A stretch of DNA of 64,000 bases. Source: Pleodorina starrii. Lineage: Eukaryota > Chlorophyta > Chlorophyceae > Chlamydomonadales > Volvocaceae. Below the pieces are notes generated by a model. The model worked only from the letters and a program-made list of their open reading frames with translations, searched no databases and was not told the origin of the DNA. Each line of letters begins with the position of its first letter. Position 1 is the stretch's first letter. Positions 29,984 through 40,970 of this stretch are shown one piece after another. The translations under genes were made by a program, and so were the position numbers. The stretch lies in assembly GCA_030267565.1 (NCBI GenBank), contig BRXU01000043.1, positions 620,001 to 684,000 of the forward strand, read 5' to 3'.

Positions 29984-32900
29984 GAAGGCCTTTCGGACCC
30001 TCCAAAGGTGTTCTGGGGCTCCCAAACGGCCATCCGGGCCCTCCGATCGCCTTCCCGGCCTTCCAAAGGCTTCCAGCCCACAGAAAGCCTTCCGAACTCC
30101 CCAAGTGCCTTCCGGTCCCTCCGACGGCATTCCGGGCCTTTTAAAGGCCTCACGGGCCCTCAGAATGGCTTTCGGCCCCCCGAGTGCCTTCTGGCCCCCC
30201 GAGTGCCTTCCAGCCTTCTGAAGGCCTTTCGGACCCTCCAAAGGCGTTCTGGGGCTCCCAAACGGCCATCCGGGCCCTCCGATCGCCTTCCCGGCCTTCC
30301 AAAGGCTTCCAGCCCTCAGAAAGCCTTCCGAATTCCCAAAGGGCCTTCCGGTCCCTCCGACGGCATTCTGGGCCCTTTGAAGGCCTCACGGGCCCTCAGA
30401 ACGGCTTCTGGCCCCCCGAGGGCCTTCCGCACTTCTGAAGGAATTTCGGACCCTCAAAAGGCGTTCTGGGGCTCCCAAACGGCCAGCCGGGCCCTCCGAT
30501 CGCCTTCCCGGCCTTCCAAAGGCTTCCAGCCCACAGAAAGCCTTCCGGGCTTCCCAATTGCCTTCCGATCCCTGCGACGGCATTCCGGGCCCTTTGAAAG
30601 CCTCACGGGCCCCCAGAACGGCTTCCGGCCCCCCGAGTGCCTTCCGGCCCCCCGAGTGCCTTCCGGCCTTCTGAAGGCCTTTCGGACCCTCCAAAGGCGT
30701 TCTGAGGCTCCCAAACGGCCATCCGGGCCCTCCGATCGCCTTCCCGGCCTCCCAAAGGCTTCCAGCCCTCAGAAAGCCTTCCGAATTCCCAAAGGGCCTT
30801 CCGGTCCCTCCGACGGCATTCCGGGCCCTTTGAAGGCCTCACGGGCCCTCAGAACGGCTTCCGGCCCCCCGAGGGCCTTCCGCACTTCTGAAGGCATTTC
30901 GGACCCTCAAAAGGCGTTCTGGGGCTCCCAAACGGCCATCCGGGCCCTCCGATCGCCTTCCCGGCCTCCCAAAGGCTTCCAGCCCTCAGAAAGCCTTCCG
31001 AATTCCCAAAGGGCCTTCCGGTCCCTCCGACGGCATTCCGGGCCGTTTGAAGGCCTCACGGGCCCTCAGAACGGCTTCCGGCCCCCCGAGTGCCTTCCGG
31101 CCCCCCGAGTGCCTTCCGGCCTTCTGAAGGCCTTTCGGACCCTCCAAAGGTGTTCTGGGGCTCCCAAACGGCCATCCGGGCCCTCCGATCGCCTTCCCGG
31201 CCTTCCAAAGGCTTCCAGCCCACAGAAAGCCTTCCGAACTCCCCAAGTGCCTTCCGGTCCCTCCGACGGCATTCCGGGCCTTTTAAAGGCCTCACGGGCC
31301 CTCAGAATGGCTTTCGGCCCCCCGAGTGCCTTCTGGCCCCCCGAGTGCCTTCCAGCCTTCTGAAGGCCTTTCGGACCCTCCAAAGGCGTTCTGGGGCTCC
31401 CAAACGGCCATCCGGGCCCTCCGATCGCCTTCCCGGCCTTCCAAAGGCTTCCAGCCCTCAGAAAGCCTTCCGAATTCCCAAAGGGCCTTCCGGTCCCTCC
31501 GACGGCATTCTGGGCCCTTTGAAGGCCTCACGGGCCCTCAGAACGGCTTCTGGCCCCCCGAGGGCCTTCCGCACTTCTGAAGGAATTTCGGACCCTCAAA
31601 AGGCGTTCTGGGGCTCCCAAACGGCCATCCGGGCCCTCCGATCACCTTCCTGGCCTTCCAAAGGCTTCCAGCCCACAGAAAGCCTTCCGGGCTTCCCAAT
31701 TGCCTTCCGATCCCTGCGACGGCATTCCGGGCCCTTTGAAGGCCTCACGGGCCCTCAGAACGGCTTCCGGCCCCCCGAGTGCCTTCCGGCCCCCCGAGTG
31801 CCTTCCGGCCTTCTGAAGGCCTTTCGGACCCTCCAAAGGCGTTCTGGGGCTCCCAAACGGCCATCCGGGCCCTCCGATCACCTTCCCGGCCTTCCAAAGG
31901 CTTCCAGCCCTCAGAACGCCTTCCGAATTCCCAAAGGGCCTTCCGGTCCCTCCAACGGCATTCTGGGCCCTTTGAAGGCCTCACGGGCCCTCAGAACGGC
32001 TTCCGGCCCCCCGAGGGCCTTCCGCACTTCTGAAGGAATTTCGGACCCTCAAAAGGCGTTCTGGGGCTCCCAAACGGCCAGCCGGGCCCTCCGATCGCCT
32101 TCCCGGCCTTCCAAAGGCTTCCAGCCCACAGAAAGCCTTCCGGGCTTCCCAATTGCCTTCCGATCCCTGCGACGGCATTCCGGGCCCTTTGAAAGCCTCA
32201 CGGGCCCCCAGAACGGCTTCCGGCCCCCCGAGTGCCTTCCGGCCCCCCGAGTGCCTTCCGGCCTTCTGAAGGCCTTTCGGACCCTCCAAAGGCGTTCTGG
32301 GGCTCCCAAACGGCCATCCGGGCCCTCCGATCGCCTTCCCGGCCTCCCAAAGGCTTCCAGCCCTCAGAAAGCCTTCCGAATTCCCAAAGGGCCTTCCGGT
32401 CCCTCCGACGGCATTCCGGGCCCTTTGAAGGCCTCACGGGCCCTCAGAACGGCTTCCGGCCCCCCGAGGGCCTTCCGCACTTCTGAAGGCATTTCGGACC
32501 CTCAAAAGGCGTTCTGGGGCTCCCAAACGGCCATCCGGGCCCTCCGATCGCCTTCCCGGCCTTCCAAAGGCTTCCAGCCCACAGAAAGCCTTCCGGGCTT
32601 CACAATTGCCTTCCGATCCCTGCGACGGCATTCCGGGCCCTTTGAAAGCCTCACGGGCCCCCAGAACGGCTTCCGGCCCCCCGAATGCCTTCCGGCCCCC
32701 CGAGTGCCTTCCGGCCTTCTGAAGGCCTTTCGGACCCTGCAAAGGCGTTCTGGGGCTCCCAAACGGCCATCCGGGCCCTCCGATCGCCGTCCCGGCCTTC
32801 CAAAGGCTTCCAGCCCACAGAAAGCCTTCCGGGCTTCACAATTGCCTTCCGATCCCTGCGACGGCATTCCGGGCCCTTTGAAAGCCTCACGGGCCCCCAG

Positions 32901-34852
32901 AACGGCTTCCGGCCCCCCGAATGCCTTCCGGCCCCCCGAGTGCCTTCCGGCCTTCTGAAGGCCTTTCGGACCCTGCAAAGGCGTTCTGGGGCTCCCAAAC
33001 GGCCATCCGGGCCCTCCGATCGCCGTCCCGGCCTTCCAAAGGCTTCCAGCCCACAGAAAGCCTTCCGGGCTCCCCAATTGCCTTCCGATCCCTCCGACGG
33101 CATTCCGGGCCGTTTGAAGGCCTCACGGGCCCTCAGAACGGCTTCCGGCCCCCCGAGTGCCTTCCGGCCCCCCGAGTGCCTTCCGGCCTTCTGAAGGCCT
33201 TTCGGACCCTCCAAAGGTGTTCTGGGGCTCCCAAACGGCCATCCGGGCCCTCCGATCGCCTTCCCGGCCTTCCAAAGGCTTCCAGCCCACAGAAAGCCTT
33301 CCGAACTCCCCAAGTGCCTTCCGGTCCCTCCGACGGCATTCCGGGCCTTTTAAAGGCCTCACGGGCCCTCAGAATGGCTTTCGGCCCCCCGAGTGCCTTC
33401 TGGCCCCCCGAGTGCCTTCCAGCCTTCTGAAGGCCTTTCGGACCCTCCAAAGGCGTTCTGGGGCTCCCAAACGGCCATCCGGGCCCTCCGATCGCCTTCC
33501 CGGCCTTCCAAAGGCTTCCAGCCCTCAGAAAGCCTTCCGAATTCCCAAAGGGCCTTCCGGTCCCTCCGACGGCATTCTGGGCCCTTTGAAGGCCTCACGG
33601 GCCCTCAGAACGGCTTCTGGCCCCCCGAGGGCCTTCCGCACTTCTGAAGGAATTTCGGACCCTCAAAAGGCGTTCTGGGGCTCCCAAACGGCCATCCGGG
33701 CCCTCCGATCACCTTCCCGGCCTTCCAAAGGCTTCCAGCCCACAGAAAGCCTTCCGGGCTTCCCAATTGCCTTCCGATCCCTGCGACGGCATTCCGGGCC
33801 CTTTGAAGGCCTCACGGGCCCTCAGAACGGCTTCCGGCCCCCCGAGTGCCTTCCGGCCCCCCGAGTGCCTTCCGGCCTTCTGAAGGCCTTTCGGACCCTC
33901 CAAAGGCGTTCTGGGGCTCCCAAACGGCCATCCGGGCCCTCCGATCACCTTCCCGGCCTTCCAAAGGCTTCCAGCCCTCAGAACGCCTTCCGAATTCCCA
34001 AAGGGCCTTCCGGTCCCTCCAACGGCATTCTGGGCCCTTTGAAGGCCTCACGGGCCCTCAGAACGGCTTCCGGCCCCCCGAGGGCCTTCCGCACTTCTGA
34101 AGGAATTTCGGACCCTCAAAAGGCGTTCTGGGGCTCCCAAACGGCCAGCCGGGCCCTCCGATCGCCTTCCCGGCCTTCCAAAGGCTTCCAGCCCACAAAA
34201 AGCCTTCCGGGCTTCCCAATTGCCTTCCGATCCCTGCGACGGCATTCCGGGCCCTTTGAAAGCCTCACGGGCCCCCAGAACGGCTTCCGGCCCCCCGAGT
34301 GCCTTCCGGCCCCCCGAGTGCCTTCCGGCCTTCTGAAGGCCTTTCGGACCCTCCAAAGGCGTTCTGGGGCTCCCAAACGGCCATCCGGGCCCTCCGATCG
34401 CCTTCCCGGCCTCCCAAAGGCTTCCAGCCCTCAGAAAGCCTTCCGAATTCCCAAAGGGCCTTCCGGTCCCTCCGACGGCATTCCGGGCCCTTTGAAGGCC
34501 TCACGGGCCCTCAGAACGGCTTCCGGCCCCCCGAGGGCCTTCCGCACTTCTGAAGGCATTTCGGACCCTCAAAAGGCGTTCTGGGGCTCCCAAACGGCCA
34601 TCCGGGCCCTCCGATCGCCTTCCCGGCCTTCCAAAGGCTTCCAGCCCACAGAAAGCCTTCCGGGCTCCCCAACTGCCTTCCGATCCCCCCGACGGCATTC
34701 CGGGCCCTTTGAAGGCCTCACGGGCCCCCAGAACGGCTTCCGGCCCCCCGAGTGCCTTCCGGCCCCCCGAGTGCCTTCCGGCCTTCTGAAGGCCTTTCGG
34801 ACCCTCCAAAGGCGTTCTGGGGCTCCCAAACGGCCATCCGGGCCCTCTGATC
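29984..34852 (+). repeat. Satellite array, block 4 (236/217-bp monomers)
   Basis: Same 453-bp dimer family as block 3. A 2067-bp period is seen between 31090 and 33157 (three dimers plus three 236-bp units). It ends where a minus-strand LINE tail interrupts GCCCTCTGATC. Confidence 0.95.
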
Positions 34853-34929
34853 TTTTTTTTTCTGCGAGGGACGTTACAAGGACTGGGAAAGCGAAGCCCA
34901 ACGGGCAAGCCGAGCAAGACCGGCAAGCC

Positions 34930-36666
34930 TGCAGCTGCCGGGCAGCTGAAGCCCGGCCGGCTGGATGCCTTCGAAGCCTCCTGGGCGCATGAAGGCGTCC
35001 TCTGCTCCGTGCAGCGGGTGGCTGGCAGCAGCCCGCGTCTGCAGGTTCATCTGTCCCGGGTGGCCCCGGTCCCAGCACCACAGGCACCCGCCGGGGGCGC
35101 CCAGGCAGCACAGCAGGTCTCCCCATCCGGGTCAGCCATCAGCGCCCAGCCCAGCCAGGCAGCAGCTCAGCTGACAGGGCAGCCGGGGCCGTCGTGAGCG
35201 GGGTGTTGGGAGTGGGGGATCTCGGTGTCTGAGGTCCTTAGGGTGCGAGGGGCCTCGAGGGTGGGGGGAGTGCGGTGCGGGTTGCCTAGGGAGGGGGGTG
35301 CGGTGCGGGGCTTGCTGTGGGTGGGGCCGGAGGGGGTCTTGGGGGTCGGGGGAGCTTAGGAGCAGGGTTGGTGTGGTGCAGGCTGCCGCGGGAGGCAGGT
35401 GCGGTTCGGAGGCTGCTGTCTTGAGGGGTCGCCCCCTGTGTGGGGTCTGTGGGTGTTTTGTCGCTGGCGCTCTCGTGCCTTGGTCTCTGACCCGGCGGTG
35501 CTGCCCCTGCGGCCTGGAGGGGGGGGTTCTTGGGAGTGGGGTGCGTGTGGCGCCGGGGGGTCTGGGGAGGGTTTCGGGGGGGGACTGGGGAGGGGCGGGG
35601 GGGCTTCGGTGCAGGGTTGGTGTGGTGCAGGCCGCCGTGGGAGGCAGGTGCGGTTCGGGGGTCGCCCCCAGGGTGGGGTCTGCGGGTGTCTTGTCGCCGG
35701 CACGCTTGTGCCCTGGCTTCCAGCCAGGCAGTGTTGCCCCTGCTGCGCCCGTGGGGGTTCTTGGGAGCCGGGGGGACGTGGGAGTGAGGTTCCTGCGGTG
35801 CGGGGTGTCTTGGGAGGGAGGTGTGTCTTCGGGCCTGCTGTCTTGCGGGGACGCCCCCAGGGTGGGGTCGGTTGTTGTTTGTCTCCGGTGCGCTTGTGTG
35901 GCACCGTCCCTGCGGCTTTTGTGGCTCTGGGAGGCGGTTTCGGTGGTGCGGGGTTCTCTTCGGGCGTGCTGTGGGTTTTCTGTTTTCTCTGGTGCTCCCC
36001 GGTGGGGGGGGGCTCGTTTGCCCTGGTTCGCTGCGGCGGTTGCCCGGTTTTGTTTGTTGTTCCTGTTGCTGTCGCCCAGGGTGTAGGGTTCGCCCCTTGG
36101 CTGTTGAGGTTGTGCAGGTTGTGGTTGTGTTGTCGCTGTGGTCGCTGTTGGGGCCTTTGCCCATCCCTGGGGCTTGTCTCCGGTGACGGACCCTGTTGTT
36201 GGTCCGTGGTGCTGGCCCGGGTGTTGGGCCGTGGTTTTGGCCCTGGTGTTGGGCCGTGGTGTTGGCTCTGGTTTTGGGCCCTGGTGTTGGGCCCTGGTGT
36301 TGGGCTGTGGGGTTGGCCCTGGTGTTGGGCCGTGGTGTTGGCCCTGGTGTTGGGCCCTGGGGTTTGGCCCTGGTGTTGGGCCCTGGTGTTGGTTTCAGTT
36401 CCCTCCTCGGTGTCTTGGAGGTAGGGGTGGCCGTGTGTGCCGCCCGTGCAGCAGTGGCTCCTGGCCCCTTGCTGCCCCCGTCCCTGTCCCTGTCCTGTCT
36501 GCGAGTTTAGGCGTTGCTTGGCTTTTTCTCTCTCCTTGGCTCCTTGCGGTGGTTTTTTGGGCTTCTTGCCAGGCTGTTGCGGCTTGCCGGTCTTGCTCGG
36601 CTTGCCCGTTGGGCTTCGCTTTCCCAGTCCTTGTAACGTCCCTCGCAGAAAAAAAAAAAAAAAAAA
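34930..36666 (+). mobile_element. LINE copy B (+), nested inside copy C
   Basis: A 5'-truncated + strand copy. It has about 12 bp of filler (TGCAGCTGCCGGGC), the last 80 codons of ORF2 (stop at 35197), the full 3' UTR and A18 (36649-36666). The word AAGCC occurs at the left edge (34925-34929) and again at the right edge, overlapping the tail (36665-36669). This supports target-primed insertion into copy C with a 3-5 bp duplication. Confidence 0.85.
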
Positions 36667-38057
36667 GCCACAACAACCTGGCAAGAAGCCCAAGAAACCA
36701 CCGCAAGGAGCCGAGGAGAGAGAAAAAGCCAAGCAACGCCTAAACTCGCAGACAGGACAGGGACAGGGACGGGGGCAGCAAGAGGCCAGGAGCCACTGCT
36801 GCACGGGCGGCACACACGGCCACCCCTTCCTCCAAGACACCGAGGAGGGAAACCGAAACCAACACCAGGGCCCAACACCAGGGCCAAACCCCAGGGCCCA
36901 GCACCAGGGCCAAAACCACGGCCCAACACCAGGGCCAACCCCACAGCCCAACACCAGGGCCCAACACCAGGGCCCAAAACCAGAGCCAACACCACGGCCC
37001 AACACCAGGGCAAAAAACCACGGCCCAACACCCGGGCCAGCACCACGGACCAACAACAGGGCCCGTCACTGAGGACAAACCCCCGGGCCCCAACAGCGAC
37101 CACAGCGACAACACAACCACAACCTGCACAACCTCAACAACCAAGGGGCGAACCCTACACCCAGGGCGACAGCAACAGAAACGGCAAACAAAACCAGGCA
37201 ACCGCCACAGCGAACCAGGGCGGACAAGCCCCTCGGAAACAGGAAAGCCATAGCACGCCCGAAGAGAACCCCGCACCACCTAAACCGCCTCCCAGAGCCA
37301 CGAAAGCCGCAGGGACGGCGCCACACGAAGCGCACCAGAGACAAACAACAACCGACCCCACCCGGGGGGCGTCCCCACAAGACAGCAGGCCCCACGACAC
37401 ACCTCCCTCCCAAGACACCCCGCACCACAGGAACCGCACTCCCGCGGCCCCCCGGCTCCCAAGAACCCCCACGGGCGCAGCAGGGGCAGCACCGCCTGGC
37501 TGGAAGCCAGGGCACAAGCGTGCCGGCGACAAGACTCCCGCAGACCCCACCCGGGGGGCATCCCCTCCAGACAGCGACCCCCGAACCGCACCTGCCTCCC
37601 ACGGCAGCCTGCACCCCACCAACCCTGCACCGAAGCCCCCCCGCCCCTCCCCAGCCACCCTCCGAAACCCTCCCCAGTCCCCCCCGCGCCGCGCGCACCC
37701 CACTCCCAAGACCCCCCGTCCCCCAAAAAACCCCTCCAGCCCGCAGGGAGAGCACCGCCGGGTCGGAGACCAGCGCACGAGAGCGCCTGCGACAAGACAC
37801 CCACAGACCCCACACAGGGGGCGTCCCCTCTAGACAGCGACCCGCGAACCGCACCTGCCTCCCACGGCAGCCTGCACCACACCAACCCTGCACCGAAGCT
37901 CCCCCGACCCCCAAGACCCCCTCAGACCCCACCCACAGCAAGCCCCGCACCGCAACCCCCTCCCTAGGCAACCCGCGCCCGCACCGCACTCCACCCTCGA
38001 AGCCCCTCGCACCCTAAGGACCTCAGACACCGAGACCCCCAACTCCCAACACCCCGC

Positions 38058-39227
38058 TCACGACGGCCCCGGCTGCCCTGTCAGCTGAGCTGCTGCCGGG
38101 CTGGGCTGGGCGCTGATGGCTGACCCGGATGGGGAGACCTGCTGTGCTGCCTGGGCGCTCCCGGCGGATGCCGGTGGAGCTGGGACCGGGGCCACCCGGG
38201 ACAGATGAACCTGCAGACGCGGGCTGCTGCCAGCCACCCGCTGTACGGAGCAGAGGACGCCTTCATGCGCCCAGGAGGCTTCGAAGGCATCCAACCGGCC
38301 GGGCTTCAGCTGCGCTGTGATGTGGCCCCGGGGCAGCCCCGCCAGAGTGTCCTCGGAGAGCGCCGCCATGCTGAAATGAGCCCTCATGAGACGCTGCAGC
38401 TCCCCAATGACGCAGCCCACCACCGTGGCCGACGGATGGTCATCAGGCTCCGCCCTGTGGTAGTGGCCCCAGACCGCCCACAGCCAAGTGGCTCGAAGGG
38501 CTGCCCACAGCAGCTGCAGCCCAGGGCGGGTGGGGTAGTCCGGCCACCCTCCCGGCCAGTCCCCCAGTAGCACAGCCGGCTGGCTGAAGGGCAAGTCCGC
38601 GGCCCCGGAGACTGCCGCCCACAGCTCTGCCAGCCAAACCCGAGCTGCGGTGTAAGCCCCGCACTCCAAGAAGACGTGGGTCAGGCTGGCGACATGCAGG
38701 CTGCCGTCCACCGAGCAGCTAGGAGCAGGGCAGTGGGCACGCTGCGGCTGACCTTTGGAGGCCAGGTACACCCCGCACGGGAGCCGTCCATGGTGCAGCC
38801 GCCAGGCTAGCGCCTTGGCCCGGTTGCTTGCGGGGCAGTCCCACAGCCGCTGCCAGGCCCGCCGGCGGTCGAGGGGAGACAGGCCAGCCGGGCCATCCGC
38901 TGCCTGGTCTACCTCCGACGGTCCGGCGGCAGCACCGGGGTCCTGCTGGTGCGGTGCCACATGGCGGCTGCCAGGCTGGCTGACCGGGCTTGCAGCAGCC
39001 GAGGGGAGTGATGGGGGGGAGGATCGGGGCCGCATCCAGCCGGGGCTGGGTGTGGGGTTCAAGGCAAACCACCGGCTGCGGCTGGGTGCTTGCTGAGCCA
39101 GCCAGTGTTGGTGCCAGCGGGCCTCCTGTTGCTGTAGCTGGCTGTGCGGGTGCTCGGGCCACGCCGCGGGCCACGCCGCGGGCCACGCCGCGGGCCACGC
39201 CGCGGGCCACGCCGCGGGCAAGTAGTA
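38058..39227 (-). CDS. LINE ORF2 C-terminus with zf-RVT finger (copy C, partial)
   Basis: Reads from inside the 12-bp expansion (repeated PAAW) through the same zf-RVT region as copy A to the stop at 38058-38060. A deletion removes residues between AAAGPS and DQAADGPAG relative to the other copies. No RT is present. The open frame has survived, though the subfamily is visibly diverged. Confidence 0.72.
   Translation of the reverse strand, partial: YYLPAAWPAAWPAAWPAAWPAAWPEHPHSQLQQQEARWHQHWLAQQAPSRSRWFALNPTPSPGWMRPRSSPPSLPSAAASPVSQPGSRHVAPHQQDPGAAAGPSEVDQAADGPAGLSPLDRRRAWQRLWDCPASNRAKALAWRLHHGRLPCGVYLASKGQPQRAHCPAPSCSVDGSLHVASLTHVFLECGAYTAARVWLAELWAAVSGAADLPFSQPAVLLGDWPGGWPDYPTRPGLQLLWAALRATWLWAVWGHYHRAEPDDHPSATVVGCVIGELQRLMRAHFSMAALSEDTLAGLPRGHITAQLKPGRLDAFEASWAHEGVLCSVQRVAGSSPRLQVHLSRVAPVPAPPASAGSAQAAQQVSPSGSAISAQPSPAAAQLTGQPGPS
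39156..39215. repeat. Five tandem 12-bp units (GGGCCACGCCGC) at the LINE 5' junction
   Basis: Other copies have a single unit here (for example 54514-54525). The five exact units sit within a few bases of the 5' end of copy C, so the expansion may have arisen by slippage while the reverse transcriptase completed or joined the 5' end. Confidence 0.9.
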
Positions 39228-39394
39228 GGCCTTCAGAAGGCCGGAAGGCACCAGGGGGGCCGGAAGGCACTCGGGGGGCCAGAAGCCGTTCTGAGGGCCC
39301 GTGAGGCCTTCAAAAGGCCCGGAATGCTGTCGGAGGGACCGGAAGGCACTTTGGAGCCCGGAAGGCTTTCTGTGGGCTGGAAGCCTTTGGAAGG
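39228..39394 (-). repeat. Satellite segment in inverted orientation
   Basis: A fragment of the 236-bp type reads in the opposite direction to the rest of the array. It sits between the 5' end of LINE copy C and a + strand LINE 3'-UTR fragment. It is the only inverted satellite segment I see. Confidence 0.9.
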
Positions 39395-40118
39395 CCTGTG
39401 TGGGGTCTGTGGGTGTCTTGTCGCAGGCGCTCTCGTGCTCTGGTCTCCGACCCGGCGGTGCTCTCCCTGCGGCCTGGAGGGGGTTTTTGGGGGACGGGGG
39501 GTCTTGGGAGTGGGGCGCGCGCGGCGCGGGGGGGCTGGGGAGGGTTTCGGAGGGGGTCTGGGGAGGGGCGGGGGGGCTTCGGTGCAGGGTTGGTGTGGTG
39601 CAGGCTGCCGTGGGAGGCAGGTGCGGTTCGGGGGTCGCTGTCTGGAGGGGACGCCCCCAGGGTGGGGTATGCGGGAGTCTTGTCGCCGGCGCGCTTGTGC
39701 CCTGGCTTCCAGCCAGGCGGTGCTGCCCCTGCTGCGCCCGTGGGGGTTCTTGGGAGCCGGGGGGCCGCGGGAGTGTGGTTCCTGTGGTGCGGGGTGTCTT
39801 GGGAGGGAGGTGTGTCTTGGGGCCTGCTGTCTTGCGGGGACGCCCCCAGGGTGGGGTCGGTTGTTGTTTGTCTCTGGTGCGCTTCGTGTGGCGCCGTCCC
39901 TGCGGCTTTTGTGGCTCTGGGGGCGGTATAGGTGGTGCGGGGTTCTCTTCGGGCGTGCTGTGGCTTTCCTGTTTCCTCTGGTGCTCCCCGGCGGGGAGGG
40001 GCTTGTCCGCCCTGGTTCGCTGTGGCGGTTGCCCGGTTCTGTTTGCCATTCCTGTTGCTGTCGCCCTGGGTGTAGGGTTCGCCCCTTGGTTGTTGAGGTT
40101 GTGCAGGTTGTGGTTGTG
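39395..40118 (+). mobile_element. Internal fragment of LINE 3' UTR, truncated at both ends
   Basis: Corresponds to about 28750-29446 of copy A, with substitutions like those of copy C. It has neither poly(A) tail nor ORF. Lack of a 3' end means it did not arise by simple target-primed insertion; recombination or deletion is more likely. Confidence 0.82.
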
Positions 40119-40486
40119 AAGGCCTTTCGGACCCTCCAAAGGCGTTCTGGGGCTCCCAAACGGCCATCCGGGCCCTCCGATCGCCTTCCAGGCCTTCCAA
40201 AGGCTTCAAGCCCACAGAAAGCCTTCCGAATTCCCAAAGTACCTTCCGGTCCCTCCGACGGCATTCCGGGCCCTTTGAAGGCCTCACGGGCCCTCAGAAC
40301 GGCTTCCGGCCCCCCGAGTGCCTTCCGGCCCCCCGAGTGCCTTCCGGCCTTCTGAAGGCCTTTCGGACCCTCCAAAGGCGTTCTGGGGCTCCCAAACGGC
40401 CATCCGGGCCCTCCGATCGCCTTCCCTGCCTTCCAAAGGCTTCCAGCCCACAAAAAGCCTTGCGGGCTCCCCAATTGCCTTCCGAT

Positions 40487-40498
40487 TTTTTTCTGCGA
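40487..40498 (-). mobile_element. Ultra-short (12-bp) LINE insertion with 6-bp target-site duplication
   Basis: T6 followed by CTGCGA, exactly the terminal bases of the LINE 3' end plus tail. It is flanked by TCCGAT on both sides (40481-40486, 40499-40504). The uninterrupted satellite reads CTTCCGATCCCTCCG. Confidence 0.75.
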
Positions 40499-40957
40499 TC
40501 CGATCCCTCCGACGGCATTCCGGGCCCTTTGAAGGCCTCCCGGGCCCTCAGAACGGCTTCCGGCCCCCCGAGTGCCTTCCAGCCTTCTGAAGGCCTTTCG
40601 GACCCTCCAAAGGCGTTCTGGGGCTCCCAAACGGCCATCCGGGCCCTCCGATCGCCTTCCAGGCCTTCCAAAGGCTTCAAGCCCACAGAAAGCCTTCCGA
40701 ATTCCCAAAGTACCTTCCGGTCCCTCCGACGGCATTCCGGGCCCTTTGAAGGCCTCACGGGCCCTCAGAACGGCTTCCGGCCCCCCGAGTGCCTTCCGGC
40801 CCCCCGAGTGCCTTCCGGCCTTCTGAAGGCCTTTCGGACCCTCCAAAGGCGTTCTGGGGCTCCCAAACGGCCATCCGGGCCCTCCGATCGCCTTCCCTGC
40901 CTTCCAAAGGCTTCCAGCCCACAAAAAGCCTTGCGGGCTCCCCAATTGCCTTCCGAT

Positions 40958-40970
40958 TTTTTTTCTGCGA
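40958..40970 (-). mobile_element. Second copy of the ultra-short LINE insertion
   Basis: T7 plus CTGCGA, flanked by TCCGAT (40952-40957 and 40971-40976) at the same monomer position, about 471 bp further on. 471 equals the 453-bp dimer plus the 18-bp insertion, so the insertion was copied with its satellite unit rather than acquired twice. Confidence 0.75.

Larger units (their letters stand above)
34853..39227 (-). mobile_element. LINE copy C (minus), older subfamily, interrupted by nested copy B
   Basis: The 3' end is T9 plus terminal sequence at 34853-34929. After nested copy B it resumes at 36667 and runs through the 3' UTR (36667-38057) and ORF2 C-terminus to about 39220. It shows many substitutions relative to copies A, D, E, F and G, so it belongs to an older subfamily. 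Its 5' end carries a 12-bp tandem expansion and abuts satellite in inverted orientation. Confidence 0.82.
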
